Shown: positions 1 to 7,819, numbered from the stretch's first letter. The stretch: 17,990 nt of DNA from Crocinitomicaceae bacterium (GCA_018623405.1 JAAZVO010000019.1:1-17990); one strand, 5' to 3'. Notes: a model not told the origin generated them from the sequence alone. Numbers and translations: made by a program.

Positions 1-17
1 GGTGATGCGTTTTTCTT

Positions 18-407
18 TTATGAACCTAATAAAGTTAGTAGGTCCTCTACTTGAGTATCCCAAAGGGCAGTTGCTTCTTCAACCTCATCAGGCTCTACAA
101 AGTCTGTAATATTTAAGGCAACCTCCTTTGTTAAAGGATCAACAACAATTCTAAATTCAAAGAAATAATCGTTTCCTTCTTCTTCATCTGCTAACCATCT
201 GAACTTGATGTATTCATCTTGTTTTTTGCCAATCATTTTGGCTTGTTCTTCACTTCCATCCCAAAAGAAAGAGTAAATGCCTTTTTTGTTGTTTACATTA
301 TCTGCGAACCATTCTGATAATCCACTTGGAGTGCTAAGCCTATTATAAAGAATTGCAGGAGATGACTTAACAATATATTCGAGGGTGATTTGTTCTTTAT
401 CTTCCAT
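18..407 (-). CDS. START-like (SRPBCC fold) domain protein
   Basis: A 129-residue soluble protein without signal peptide or membrane segment. The pattern near the N-terminus (an 'EYIVKSSPAILYNRLSTPSG' stretch, then 'LSEWFADNV') is typical of the AHSA1/SRPBCC helix-grip fold, where the first strand is followed by a helix that closes over a hydrophobic cavity. Small START-like proteins of about 130 residues are widespread in Bacteroidota and have no assigned reaction; binding of a hydrophobic ligand is an inference from the fold only. The C-terminal third is acidic ('EPDEVEEATALWDTQVEDLL'), matching the long closing helix of the fold. It is the last gene on the minus strand at the window edge, 73 bases from the stop of the glycosyltransferase gene on the same strand. 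The ATG at 407 is the natural start; no strong ribosome site is visible. Confidence 0.8.
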   Translation of the reverse strand: MEDKEQITLEYIVKSSPAILYNRLSTPSGLSEWFADNVNNKKGIYSFFWDGSEEQAKMIGKKQDEYIKFRWLADEEEGNDYFFEFRIVVDPLTKEVALNITDFVEPDEVEEATALWDTQVEDLLTLLGS

Positions 408-480
408 AAAAGTTAATTGAAAATGTTGATTTTCTCAACGGTCGGCAATATAAAAAAAAATCGGTTGAGTTGGTTGGGCT

Positions 481-2079
481 TTACCTTGGTGATTTTTTAT
501 AAAAAACAAACCCTCGGTCTTCATCAATTTTTTCTAAAAAGGGATAGGCCTTTTCAAAGCGCTCGGCTTTTTGAATTTTAGTGTAGAAAAATATAGGATG
601 GTTAAAAGGTTTTGAAAGGGCTAAATTAACATCGTGGTATTCGGGATTATCGTAAGGTTTTTTTTCAGTGTAAAATAAGTGTGCATAGCTTTTAAACCCG
701 AGAGGATAAACTAATTCATTTCGGTGTTGCTTTAAAAAATCAACAGCCCCACCTTGAGAGAATACCTCTACTTTAGGCACAATTAAGGCCATGGCCAACA
801 TAAATGAAATAAAGCTAAAACTAAGAGCGATGGTTCCTTTGCGGATAGGCTCTTTGTGAAAAAAGAAAAATATGAAACCTCCCAATAATGCCATAACAGG
901 TAAGTAATCGTAATTCGAAAATGGAGTAGGGTACTGCAAGGAGGATGCAGCAAATTTGTCTTTTATGGTAATCAATTCAGGTAACTTGTCAATATTTATT
1001 CCTATCCAAACTAAGCCAAACAGAATAACAATCCAAATTACCCAAAGCGAGCTCAAAAAGATGTTTGTTAGCCTTTTATTGTTTTGTATAACAAAATTCA
1101 TGAAACCCGCTGTTGCTAAAAAGCTTAAGGGGAAATAACAAAGCGAGGAGTAGTGAATTATCTTGGTATTTACAATTGAAAAAAGAATTAGAACTACCCA
1201 AAATAAAATCTTCATTAAAAAACCAAAGGTGTTGTTAGGCTTTACCTTACCTACAAAATTTTCAATAGCAAATGCAGAAAGAGGAAAGCAGCCAATCAGC
1301 AAAACAAAAAAGTGATAATAAAATGGACCCCCATGGCCTGCATCTTGTTTTTGGAGTAACCTTATTTGATACTCAAAAAAGTCTTGAATTATGTAAAATC
1401 TTCCTTGAATAGTTTCTGAGATAATCCAACCTCCACCAAATGATATTACTCCAACTAAAAAAAGAAAGATATGAGAAAAAGGAGGGAGGTTTTTAAATTT
1501 CTGAAATGCAAAAAATACAAATCCTGTGAGCAAGTAAATTAGCAAACCAACAGGACCTTTGGTTAATACGGCAAGTCCTATGGCAAGACCACCTAGAAAG
1601 AAGTAAAAAGGTTTTTTACTATTCAAATAAAAATAGGTTAGTGTAATACCTAAAAAAATGAATAGGTTAAACCAAGGGTCAATAATCCCCGACTTAAAGT
1701 AAAATTGAGGTAAAAAAGAAACCAAATACATAAAGCTCCACACTAACCCAAAGGTTATGTTTCGTAGCTTTTTACCCAATTCAAAAAACAGCAAAAGGGT
1801 AAAAATTCCTGCAATGGCATTCGGAAAACGGGCTCCAAACTCATTGATACCAAAAACCTTCATTGAGGCTGCTTGCATCCAAAAAAACAGTGGTGGTTTC
1901 TCCCAAAAGGGTTTATAGTCTATGGTAACAGTACTGTAATTTCCCGAAACAATCATTTCTCGGGCAGCTTCTGCAAAGTTTATTTCATCCCAATCAAAAA
2001 GGTGCACGCCATTTAAAAACGGAATAAAGCTTAATGCAGCTATTGCAACAATTGTCAACCGTGAAAACCAATGATTCAT
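481..2079 (-). CDS. GT39/ArnT-like membrane glycosyltransferase
   Basis: A 532-residue integral membrane protein with roughly a dozen hydrophobic segments and a short soluble C-terminus. Just after the first membrane segment (residues 29-41) it has 'DWDEINFAEAAREM', the acidic loop motif of GT-C glycosyltransferases of family 39 (ArnT and protein O-mannosyltransferase relatives), followed by 'KPFWEKPPLFFWM', the equally typical KPPL-type segment. Family members move a sugar from a polyprenyl-phosphate carrier to lipid A, protein or another envelope acceptor on the periplasmic side of the inner membrane; the sugar and acceptor cannot be read here. The start overlaps the stop of the PAP2 phosphatase by 4 bases (ATGA), so the two are almost certainly co-transcribed and translationally coupled. 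That pairing fits use and recycling of a polyprenyl-phosphate carrier. ArnT itself is not claimed. Confidence 0.85.
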   Translation of the reverse strand: MNHWFSRLTIVAIAALSFIPFLNGVHLFDWDEINFAEAAREMIVSGNYSTVTIDYKPFWEKPPLFFWMQAASMKVFGINEFGARFPNAIAGIFTLLLFFELGKKLRNITFGLVWSFMYLVSFLPQFYFKSGIIDPWFNLFIFLGITLTYFYLNSKKPFYFFLGGLAIGLAVLTKGPVGLLIYLLTGFVFFAFQKFKNLPPFSHIFLFLVGVISFGGGWIISETIQGRFYIIQDFFEYQIRLLQKQDAGHGGPFYYHFFVLLIGCFPLSAFAIENFVGKVKPNNTFGFLMKILFWVVLILFSIVNTKIIHYSSLCYFPLSFLATAGFMNFVIQNNKRLTNIFLSSLWVIWIVILFGLVWIGINIDKLPELITIKDKFAASSLQYPTPFSNYDYLPVMALLGGFIFFFFHKEPIRKGTIALSFSFISFMLAMALIVPKVEVFSQGGAVDFLKQHRNELVYPLGFKSYAHLFYTEKKPYDNPEYHDVNLALSKPFNHPIFFYTKIQKAERFEKAYPFLEKIDEDRGFVFYKKSPR

Positions 2080-2717
2080 GCTTGGCTTTTTGGCGAAAGT
2101 AATGATTTACTTAGGGCTCGATTATTTGCAAACTTTGGATATAAAAAGTAATAAACCAAAACACATCCAAGTACTCCAATTAGAGCTCCTGCAAGAGTAT
2201 CTCTGTAAAAATGTTGATGCAAATAGATTCTGCTTAAAGAGGCTGTAAGTGCCAAAATAAAAAATAAGGATTGGTACAACGGCTTTTTAATGATGAATGA
2301 CAAACAACAAAAAAGTGCAAATGCACTTGTTGAGTGCCCCGATGGAAATGAAAAGTTTTGGTGAAGGTCAACTCCTGAAATAAAATCTATCTGTTCACTA
2401 GATAAATAGACGCTAGGCCGATTTTGATCTGCAAAGACGAGCCTTTTCAAAATCTGTGTGATTAAACCGGGGAGGTAACCTCCTAATATGATGAATATAC
2501 TATACCGGTACTCAATAAATAAGAAAATACCTGCAGAAATTAATACGCCAAATCCATCACCTAAGTAGGTAATGTATTTAAATAACGTATCTAAGTAAGG
2601 GTGATGAAATTGATTAAACCAAAGGTGAATATCAAGCTTATCTTGAAAGGCAGGGTAAATTCCTACAATCAAGTAAATTAAAAAAAGCAATAAGAATGGC
2701 TTGTTTTCTAGCTTCAT
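2076..2717 (-). CDS. PAP2-family membrane phosphatase
   Basis: A 213-residue protein with about six hydrophobic segments. All three phosphatase signature motifs are present in order: K91 with R100-P101 ('KRLVFADQNRPS'), 'SFPSGHST' at 123-130 with H128, and 'SRIYLHQHFYRD' at 162-173, giving the SR-x5-H-x3-D pattern with nucleophile H169. The enzyme is therefore expected to be active as a lipid phosphatase; likely substrates are undecaprenyl diphosphate, phosphatidylglycerol phosphate or lipid A phosphates, and the sequence does not decide among them. It is the first gene of a two-gene unit with the GT39 glycosyltransferase downstream (4-base overlap). A divergent gap of 55 bases separates it from the tfoX-like gene; I saw no convincing promoter there. 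Confidence 0.88.
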   Translation of the reverse strand: MKLENKPFLLLFLIYLIVGIYPAFQDKLDIHLWFNQFHHPYLDTLFKYITYLGDGFGVLISAGIFLFIEYRYSIFIILGGYLPGLITQILKRLVFADQNRPSVYLSSEQIDFISGVDLHQNFSFPSGHSTSAFALFCCLSFIIKKPLYQSLFFILALTASLSRIYLHQHFYRDTLAGALIGVLGCVLVYYFLYPKFANNRALSKSLLSPKSQA

Positions 2718-2772
2718 TATTTCTAAAACTCAACGAAAATAATTTTTAGTTTGGATGACTAAAATTTAAAAA

Positions 2773-3136
2773 ATGGCTTTTGATGAATTTTTAGCGGAGA
2801 GAATTAACAATCAATTAATTGAGCGGAAGGTAATTTTTATCCAAAAAAAATTTTTGGAGGCGTTTGCTTTATGGTTAATGATAAAATGTGTTTGGGGGTT
2901 ATAAAAATGATTTGATGGCAAGAATTGCCTCTGAATTATATCAGCAGAAACTAGAGGAAAACGGAGCCCAAGAAATGAATTTTACAGGCAAACTGATGAA
3001 AGGTTTTGTTCTTGTTAAACCCGAAGGAATAGACTTTGACAAAGATTTAGCAAGGTGGGTAGATTTATGTCTTGCTTATAACCCAATAGCAAAGCAAGCT
3101 AAGAAAAAGAAGACCAAAAACTATGGTAGTTCGTAA
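2773..3136 (+). pseudogene. TfoX N-terminal-domain protein, broken by two frameshifts
   Basis: Three consecutive reading frames together encode one complete TfoX_N-type protein of about 121 residues. The ATG at 2773 opens 'MAFDEFLAERINNQLIERK'; after the A8-T5 tract at 2843-2855 the family match continues one frame back ('FGGVCFMVNDKMCLG', from 2856); after the G5 tract at 2894-2898 it shifts one frame back again ('YKNDLMARIASELY' to the stop at 3136). Each junction needs one extra base, so two single bases are missing within about 55 bases. Later family landmarks are intact: 'MNFTGKLMKGFV' and 'LCLAYNPIAKQAKKKK'. The family is named for the competence regulator TfoX/Sxy, but such stand-alone small proteins are not proven competence factors. 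Without correction only the last 82 codons form an open frame, from a GTG at 2888. The 3' end overlaps the convergent gene by 16 bases. Confidence 0.85.
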
Positions 3137-3417
3137 GCTTTATGAACTGTCCAAGCTTCGGGTTTGGCATTAAATAGCACTTTTGTTTTGGCCCATGTAG
3201 CTTTAAAAAGTTCACTATTTCTGTAATCCTCAAGGTAGTTTTCATTTTCCCAATAGCTGTAGGTAAAAAAAGTGTTTCCTTCAGATTTTTCTTGCAAAAG
3301 CTCAAGATGCATACAGCCTTTAAAACCTCTAATTTTTTCTTTTGAGTTTTCGAAAACATCAACAAAATCATTTACTTGTTCAGGCTTAAAAACCATTTTT
3401 ACTATTCTAACGATCAT
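3121..3417 (-). CDS. Antibiotic biosynthesis monooxygenase (ABM) fold protein
   Basis: A 98-residue soluble protein matching the dimeric ferredoxin-like ABM/YgiN family: an N-terminal strand 'MIVRIVKMVFKPEQ', the middle 'KGCMHLELLQEK', and 'FFTYSYWENENYLEDYRNS', where the aromatic Y-W pair followed by an acidic helix is the family's most recognisable feature. Members include quinol monooxygenases and haem-degrading enzymes, but many are uncharacterised; no metal- or haem-specific residue set lets me choose. The start at 3417 lies 11 bases inside the end of the upstream DUF62 gene, and since the family normally begins right at this strand, the overlap is real and suggests coupled translation. 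Its 3' end overlaps the end of the opposite-strand tfoX-like gene by 16 bases. Confidence 0.82.
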   Translation of the reverse strand: MIVRIVKMVFKPEQVNDFVDVFENSKEKIRGFKGCMHLELLQEKSEGNTFFTYSYWENENYLEDYRNSELFKATWAKTKVLFNAKPEAWTVHKAYELP

Positions 3418-4204
3418 AAAAAGAGATGGTTACGTAATTTGTTAAATGCAAGCCCACCAAATTTTCGGCATTATCTCCTGCAATTGCAATTTCTAGCTGG
3501 CCACTAGACCCAAATAAAGCCAATAACTCGCCCTCTACACTATCAGTGTATTTAGATTTTATTTCGTCAATTTGATATCTGCTTTTACCAAAGGTTATAG
3601 AAAAAGGCCTGCCTTTTCCAACATCAATAAATTGTTTTTTGGTGATGTTGGTAATTACATTTCCATAAGAATCTATATATATTACCATTCCTCTTATGCT
3701 TGATGGGTCTTCAATAGCAGAGAATTGTTTGCGTTCATTAAAAGAGTCTTTTGGAAGTCCAATAACCTGTGGGGTGCCACCTCTAGCCAAATGACAGGCT
3801 GCTTTCACAAAAATGTCTTTGGTTGGAAATAAATACCCATCAGGGCTTTCTCTTAAATCTATTTCAAAAACTTGATCGGGCGATTGGTCAAAAATTAAAC
3901 TAAAGATGCCATTATCAGCACCAATAAAATATTGCCCTTTATATTCTACAATAATATGGTCAATGGTAACCTTTACAGAATCAATACGCTCAGGCCTTAC
4001 TGCAATAATGTGAATGGTACCACTAGGAAAATCGGCAAAACAATTTTTTAAGACAAACGCAGCTTGCGATATATTGAATTTTTCAATTTCATGAGAAATA
4101 TCCACAATATTTACCTCAGGAATTTCCTTGTAGATGCTACCTTTAAGTGAAGCAACATAATGATCTTTTAAACCTAGGTCGGTGGTGAGCGTTATAATTG
4201 GCAT
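3407..4204 (-). CDS. SAM hydrolase / SAM halogenase-family (DUF62) protein with altered active site
   Basis: A 265-residue protein. The N-terminal half shows the family start 'IITLTTDLGLKDHYV' (4-18), 'NIVDISHEI' (32-40) and 'YFIGADNGIFSL' (92-103). The C-terminal half has 'IDSYGNVITNIT', the D-x-[FY]-G-N-x2-TN motif of the beta-barrel domain. Family enzymes cleave S-adenosylmethionine to adenosine and methionine or add a halide. The usual D-P-G-V-G-T-x-R segment, which supplies the catalytic Asp and Arg in the archaeal hydrolases, is not seen: the equivalent place reads 'AVRPERIDSV' with Arg70 roughly where Asp belongs. The third residue of the triad appears kept as H138 ('KAACHLARGG'). Activity is therefore uncertain. 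A TAATTTTG element at 4255-4262 on this strand could be the -7 box, but no -33 partner was found. The gene is divergent from phoH and overlaps the ABM-fold gene downstream. Confidence 0.83.
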   Translation of the reverse strand: MPIITLTTDLGLKDHYVASLKGSIYKEIPEVNIVDISHEIEKFNISQAAFVLKNCFADFPSGTIHIIAVRPERIDSVKVTIDHIIVEYKGQYFIGADNGIFSLIFDQSPDQVFEIDLRESPDGYLFPTKDIFVKAACHLARGGTPQVIGLPKDSFNERKQFSAIEDPSSIRGMVIYIDSYGNVITNITKKQFIDVGKGRPFSITFGKSRYQIDEIKSKYTDSVEGELLALFGSSGQLEIAIAGDNAENLVGLHLTNYVTISFYDR

Positions 4205-4294
4205 AAATTACCGAAGACTGCCTTTAAGGAAAGTTAATTTGTTTATTTTGCGGTCAAAATTAGTTAATAAAAGCCGTTTTATTTTCCTGATATT

Positions 4295-5278
4295 TTGAAA
4301 GAAAAAAACATTGAATTCGACACCGCAAATCCAGTTGAAATTTTCGGTGTTAACAACGCCAATATTAATTTCTTAAAACAAAGTTTTCCAAAACTAAAAA
4401 TTATTGCCAGAGGCAACTCATTAAAAGTATTAGGAGAACCTTTGCAAATTGAGCGATTTGAAGTTGTTATAGAGCAGCTAATAAATTATTATTTGCATTT
4501 TAATAAGTTATCGCTAGAGGATGTTACAACCATAGTGCAGGGAGAAAAGCAAAACCAACCACAAAAAAATAGCAAGCCAGAAACCCAACCAACTAAAAAG
4601 GAGGAAAAAGGCAAAACAATCATTTTTGGAGGTGAAGGAGAACCAATTAATGCACGTTCTATCCATCAAATTGAAATGGTAGATGCCATGGATAAATTTG
4701 ATATGCTTTTTGCTATTGGGCCTGCCGGAACGGGTAAAACATATACTTCTGTAGCTTTAGCGGTTAGGGCACTAAAAAATAAACAATTAAAAAGAATAAT
4801 TTTAACAAGACCTGCTGTAGAAGCGGGTGAAAATTTGGGCTTTTTACCGGGAGATTTAAAAGATAAACTAGATCCTTACCTGCAACCTCTTTATGATGCT
4901 TTAAGGGATATGATACCATCCGAAAGGCTTGCTAGTTATCTTGAAAAAGGAATAATACAAATTGCTCCGCTTGCTTTTATGCGTGGACGAACTTTAGACC
5001 ATGCCTTTGTTATTTTAGATGAAGCACAGAATGCTACTCAAAGTCAGTTAAAAATGTTTTTAACCAGGATGGGTAGGTCTGCGAAGTTTATTATTACAGG
5101 CGATATGACTCAGGTTGATTTACCAAAAAATCAACCTAGTGGATTGGTTCAAGCTACCAAAATTTTAAAAGATGTGAAGGATATTAAATTCATCTTTTTA
5201 GATGAAAGAGATGTAATTAGGCATAATTTAGTTAAAAGAATTTTAGAACAATACGAGGCAAATGAGTCAAAACGATAA
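4295..5278 (+). CDS. phoH: PhoH-family ATPase
   Basis: A 327-residue cytoplasmic protein. After an N-terminal region of about 80 residues with a KH-like look ('FPKLKIIARGNSLKVLGEP') comes a charged Gln/Lys/Pro-rich linker (about 82-107), then the P-loop ATPase core: Walker A 'GPAGTGKT' at 142-149, 'ILTRPAVEAGENLGFLPG' at 169-186, and Walker B 'AFVILDEAQN' at 237-246. This is the standard PhoH/YbeZ layout; members are RNA-associated ATPases/helicases linked to phosphate stress and ribosome or RNA metabolism. The start chosen is TTG at 4295: the N-terminal family similarity begins immediately after it and no ATG lies nearby. It begins a plus-strand unit: purC starts 17 bases before the phoH stop, and the barrel gene follows purC with a 1-base overlap. 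Confidence 0.92.
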   Translation: MKEKNIEFDTANPVEIFGVNNANINFLKQSFPKLKIIARGNSLKVLGEPLQIERFEVVIEQLINYYLHFNKLSLEDVTTIVQGEKQNQPQKNSKPETQPTKKEEKGKTIIFGGEGEPINARSIHQIEMVDAMDKFDMLFAIGPAGTGKTYTSVALAVRALKNKQLKRIILTRPAVEAGENLGFLPGDLKDKLDPYLQPLYDALRDMIPSERLASYLEKGIIQIAPLAFMRGRTLDHAFVILDEAQNATQSQLKMFLTRMGRSAKFIITGDMTQVDLPKNQPSGLVQATKILKDVKDIKFIFLDERDVIRHNLVKRILEQYEANESKR

Positions 5279-6227
5279 ACAACTTAATGTGTTGGAAGCA
5301 ACCAATTTCAAGTTACCCAATCAAAAATCATTTTACAAAGGCAAAGTAAGAGACGTTTATGAGCTTGAAAAACTACTAGTAATGGTTGTATCTGATAGAA
5401 TTTCTGCATTTGATCATGTTTTGCCAAAAGGTATTCCTTACAAGGGCCAAGTGCTAAATAAAACAGCTACCTTTTTTATGGAGCAAACTAAAAACCTTGT
5501 TCCTAATTGGTTAATTGCCACGCCCGATCCCAATGTGGCAATAGGTAAAAAATGCTACCCTTTTAAAGTTGAAATGGTAATAAGAGGGTATTTGGCCGGG
5601 CATGCTTGGCGAGAGTACAAAGCAGGAAAAAGATTGATATGTGGAGTGCCCATGCCAGATGGTTTAAAAGAGGGTGATAAATTCCCAAATCCTATTATTA
5701 CTCCGGCTACAAAGGCTGAAGAGGGCCACGATGAAGACATCTCGAAAGAAGATATTATTGCTCAAGGAATTGTTTCTGCTGAAGATTATGCCATTCTTGA
5801 AGACTATACCTACAAATTATTTGAAGCAGGTACTCAACACGCCAAAAAGCAAGGTTTAATATTGGTGGATACCAAATATGAATTTGGCAAAGGTGCAGAT
5901 GGTAAAATTTATTTGATTGATGAAATTCATACCCCTGATTCTTCAAGGTATTATTATTTAGAAGGCTATGAAGAAAGACAACAAAATAGCGAAAAACAAA
6001 AGCAATTATCTAAAGAGTTTGTAAGAGAGTGGTTAATGGAAAATGGATTTCAAGGCTTAGAGGGACAAAAAATGCCTGAAATGCCAAACGACTTTGTGGA
6101 GTTGGTTTCTAGCCGGTATATTGAACTTTTTGAAAAGGTTACGGGGCAAACATTTGATAAACAATCTTCAGAAAATCCTGCTGCGCGAGTAGAAAAGCAT
6201 ATTTTAGATTTCTTAAATCCATCATAA
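5262..6227 (+). CDS. purC: SAICAR synthetase (phosphoribosylaminoimidazole-succinocarboxamide synthase)
   Basis: A 321-residue enzyme of purine synthesis that joins CAIR and aspartate using ATP to form SAICAR. Motifs read in order: 'GKVRDVY' (27-33, nucleotide loop), 'SDRISAFD' (44-51), 'VEMVIRGYLAGHAW' (103-116), 'TPATKAEEGHDE' (147-158), then 'ILVDTKYEFG' and 'IDEIHTPDSSRY', which bind metal and substrate. At 321 residues it is the longer, yeast-Ade1-like form rather than the short form of about 240 residues found in E. coli. All key motifs are intact. The ATG at 5262 lies within the last codons of phoH (17-base overlap) and the stop shares its last base with the start of the next gene (TAATG), so the three genes are probably one transcript. 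Confidence 0.96.
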   Translation: MSQNDKQLNVLEATNFKLPNQKSFYKGKVRDVYELEKLLVMVVSDRISAFDHVLPKGIPYKGQVLNKTATFFMEQTKNLVPNWLIATPDPNVAIGKKCYPFKVEMVIRGYLAGHAWREYKAGKRLICGVPMPDGLKEGDKFPNPIITPATKAEEGHDEDISKEDIIAQGIVSAEDYAILEDYTYKLFEAGTQHAKKQGLILVDTKYEFGKGADGKIYLIDEIHTPDSSRYYYLEGYEERQQNSEKQKQLSKEFVREWLMENGFQGLEGQKMPEMPNDFVELVSSRYIELFEKVTGQTFDKQSSENPAARVEKHILDFLNPS

Positions 6228-7297
6228 TGATTAAAAAAATACTTGTGTTTATTCTTGTTGTATTTGTTAGCTTAACCTCTTATGCACAAGAAGAAACTGA
6301 AACATCAATTTCGCCGCTTACCTTTTCAGGGTTTGTAGATTTTTACTATTTGTATGATTTAAACCAACCCTCCACAAACGATAGATCGCCGTATGCATTT
6401 GCTTTCCACAGGCACAATGAAATGAATTTGAACCTAGGGTTTTTAAAGGGAGCTTATGATAACGGAAAATATTTTGCAAACCTTGCATTACAAACAGGAA
6501 CCTATGCTAGAGCAAATTATGCTGCTGAACCGCCTGAGTTAAGAATGATACAAGAGGCCAATGTTGGTATTAGGTTTAACGATAAATTAACGCTAGATGC
6601 AGGTTTATTTGGTTCGCATATTGGAGTTGAGTCTGCCGTAAACCAAGGTTGCTACAATTTAACAAGATCTTTAATGGCAGACGGTTCACCCTATTTCGAA
6701 ACAGGGGCAAGGTTAAGCTATACTCCAAACGAAAAGTGGTTGTTTTCAGGGCTTGTTTTAAACGGGTGGCAAAACATTTACGACAATAACGATAACAAAG
6801 CAGTAGGAGCACAAATCACTTTTTCACCAAATGAAACTTTTTCCTTTAATTACAGTAATTTTTATGGTAATGAGCAACCAAAGGGTACTCCTGCTAGATT
6901 TAGATTTTTTCATGATTTTTATATTGTTGCAAACGATATTTTTCCGGGATTTAGCGCAACTGCTGTTTTTGATTATATGACCCAAGAAAACGCTACAGGA
7001 GGCAATGATGTTATGTTTTCACCTGCTTTACTTTTATATTACAGAGCAGAGAAAATAGGTGTTGGAGGTAGGGTAGAACACTACAATGATGCCAATGAAA
7101 TAATTAACGCAACAGGAACACCAAATGGTTTTCAGGTTTCAAGCGCTTCAGTAAATTTAGATTTGTATCTAAAAGAAAATGTAATGTGGCGTTTTGAGGC
7201 AAGAGGTTACGATAGCCAAGATGCTATTTTGCTTTCCAATGCAGCGCCATCTAATTCAGGAGCTATTATTGCTACCTCTATTTCTATGGTCTTTTAG
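6227..7297 (+). CDS. Outer-membrane beta-barrel porin-like protein (BBP2 type)
   Basis: A 356-residue exported protein. A signal peptide is clear: K3-K4, a hydrophobic core, and 'SYAQ' with cleavage expected after A20. The mature part alternates polar and aromatic residues in many short strands ('FSGFVDFYYLYDLN', 'YNLTRSLMADGSPYFETG', 'FRFFHDFYIVAND') and ends in Phe ('ATSISMVF'), the usual C-terminal signal for barrel insertion. The start 'SPLTFSGFVDFYYLYDLNQP', a later G-x-F-G pattern, and strand pairs throughout match the putative beta-barrel porin-2 group common in Bacteroidota. What it transports is unknown. It begins on the last base of the purC stop; functional connection to purine synthesis is not implied. 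Its stop overlaps by 4 bases the stop of the gene on the opposite strand. Confidence 0.85.
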   Translation: MIKKILVFILVVFVSLTSYAQEETETSISPLTFSGFVDFYYLYDLNQPSTNDRSPYAFAFHRHNEMNLNLGFLKGAYDNGKYFANLALQTGTYARANYAAEPPELRMIQEANVGIRFNDKLTLDAGLFGSHIGVESAVNQGCYNLTRSLMADGSPYFETGARLSYTPNEKWLFSGLVLNGWQNIYDNNDNKAVGAQITFSPNETFSFNYSNFYGNEQPKGTPARFRFFHDFYIVANDIFPGFSATAVFDYMTQENATGGNDVMFSPALLLYYRAEKIGVGGRVEHYNDANEIINATGTPNGFQVSSASVNLDLYLKENVMWRFEARGYDSQDAILLSNAAPSNSGAIIATSISMVF

Positions 7298-7818
7298 CGA
7301 TCTGTTAGTTGGTGAGATAAAGCTTCTTTAATATTTTCAAGCAAAGATTTTTGAGGATGATTCATTTCTAAATAAGTCTGAATTTCCTGTATTGATTGCA
7401 ATAATTCATTTTCCTCAAAACCTGATGGATTATTTTCAATTATTGTTAAACACTCAAAACCAACCATGTAATCTTTAGATCTTAGAGCGATATTAATTAA
7501 CTCTTCTAAATTTCCTGAAGCATCTAAATTAGAATGCCAAAATGCAGATAGTAATTGAGGCCTTATATTCTCATAAGCTTGGTCTTTCAAAAACTTGATA
7601 AAAACATCTTCGGCTCCTGAAACTTTCAAGTTCTCTAAAATTCTTTGAGTTTCTTTTTTTACCGATTCAAATTTTGAAAATGCCCTTTGGTAAATTATAT
7701 CTTCCAATAAAGCTATATCTGCGTTTTCTGCAATTTTTTTAAGGGTTTTTAGAACTTCCTCCTCATTGCCTGTTCTTAAGCTGTTTTTCCAAGCTTGCTC
7801 TGTTTTTGATAATGCCAT
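7294..7818 (-). CDS. Uncharacterised helical-repeat (HEAT-like) protein
   Basis: I do not recognise a named family. With the start at ATG 7818 the product is 174 residues, soluble, almost entirely helical by composition, with pairs of amphipathic helices resembling HEAT/ARM repeats ('IALLEDIIYQRAFSK', 'DVFIKFLKDQAYENIRPQLL', 'LEELINIALRSKDYMVGFEC'). Such repeats usually make scaffold or binding surfaces; no catalytic motif is visible. A longer reading frame begins at 7854, but those 12 extra residues lie inside the end of the YggS gene, whereas ATG 7818 sits one base after its stop (TAATATG), so I chose the latter. It is the third gene of the DUF1015-yggS-this unit and probably translationally coupled. 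Its stop overlaps the barrel gene's stop by 4 bases. Confidence 0.75.
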   Translation of the reverse strand: MALSKTEQAWKNSLRTGNEEEVLKTLKKIAENADIALLEDIIYQRAFSKFESVKKETQRILENLKVSGAEDVFIKFLKDQAYENIRPQLLSAFWHSNLDASGNLEELINIALRSKDYMVGFECLTIIENNPSGFEENELLQSIQEIQTYLEMNHPQKSLLENIKEALSHQLTDR

Positions 7819-7819
7819 A

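Noticed and set aside
956..1138. Short plus-strand frame inside the glycosyltransferase gene
   Set aside because: Antisense to a clear membrane protein; its sequence has no domain character. The same applies to short frames at 3099-3371, 5555-5946, 6576-6812, 7905-8141, 9866-10120, 10478-10684, 15866-16096 and 17083-17982 (minus).
2888..3136. A separate 82-residue gene from GTG 2888
   Set aside because: It is the C-terminal part of the frameshifted TfoX-domain gene that starts at 2773.
2773..3136. TfoX-domain gene as evidence of natural competence
   Set aside because: Small stand-alone TfoX_N proteins are common outside competent species, there are no competence genes nearby, and the gene is broken as written.
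4238..4252. Promoter of phoH (TAATTTG and TATTTTG elements)
   Set aside because: Both are one base short of TAnnTTTG and no -33 partner is spaced correctly.
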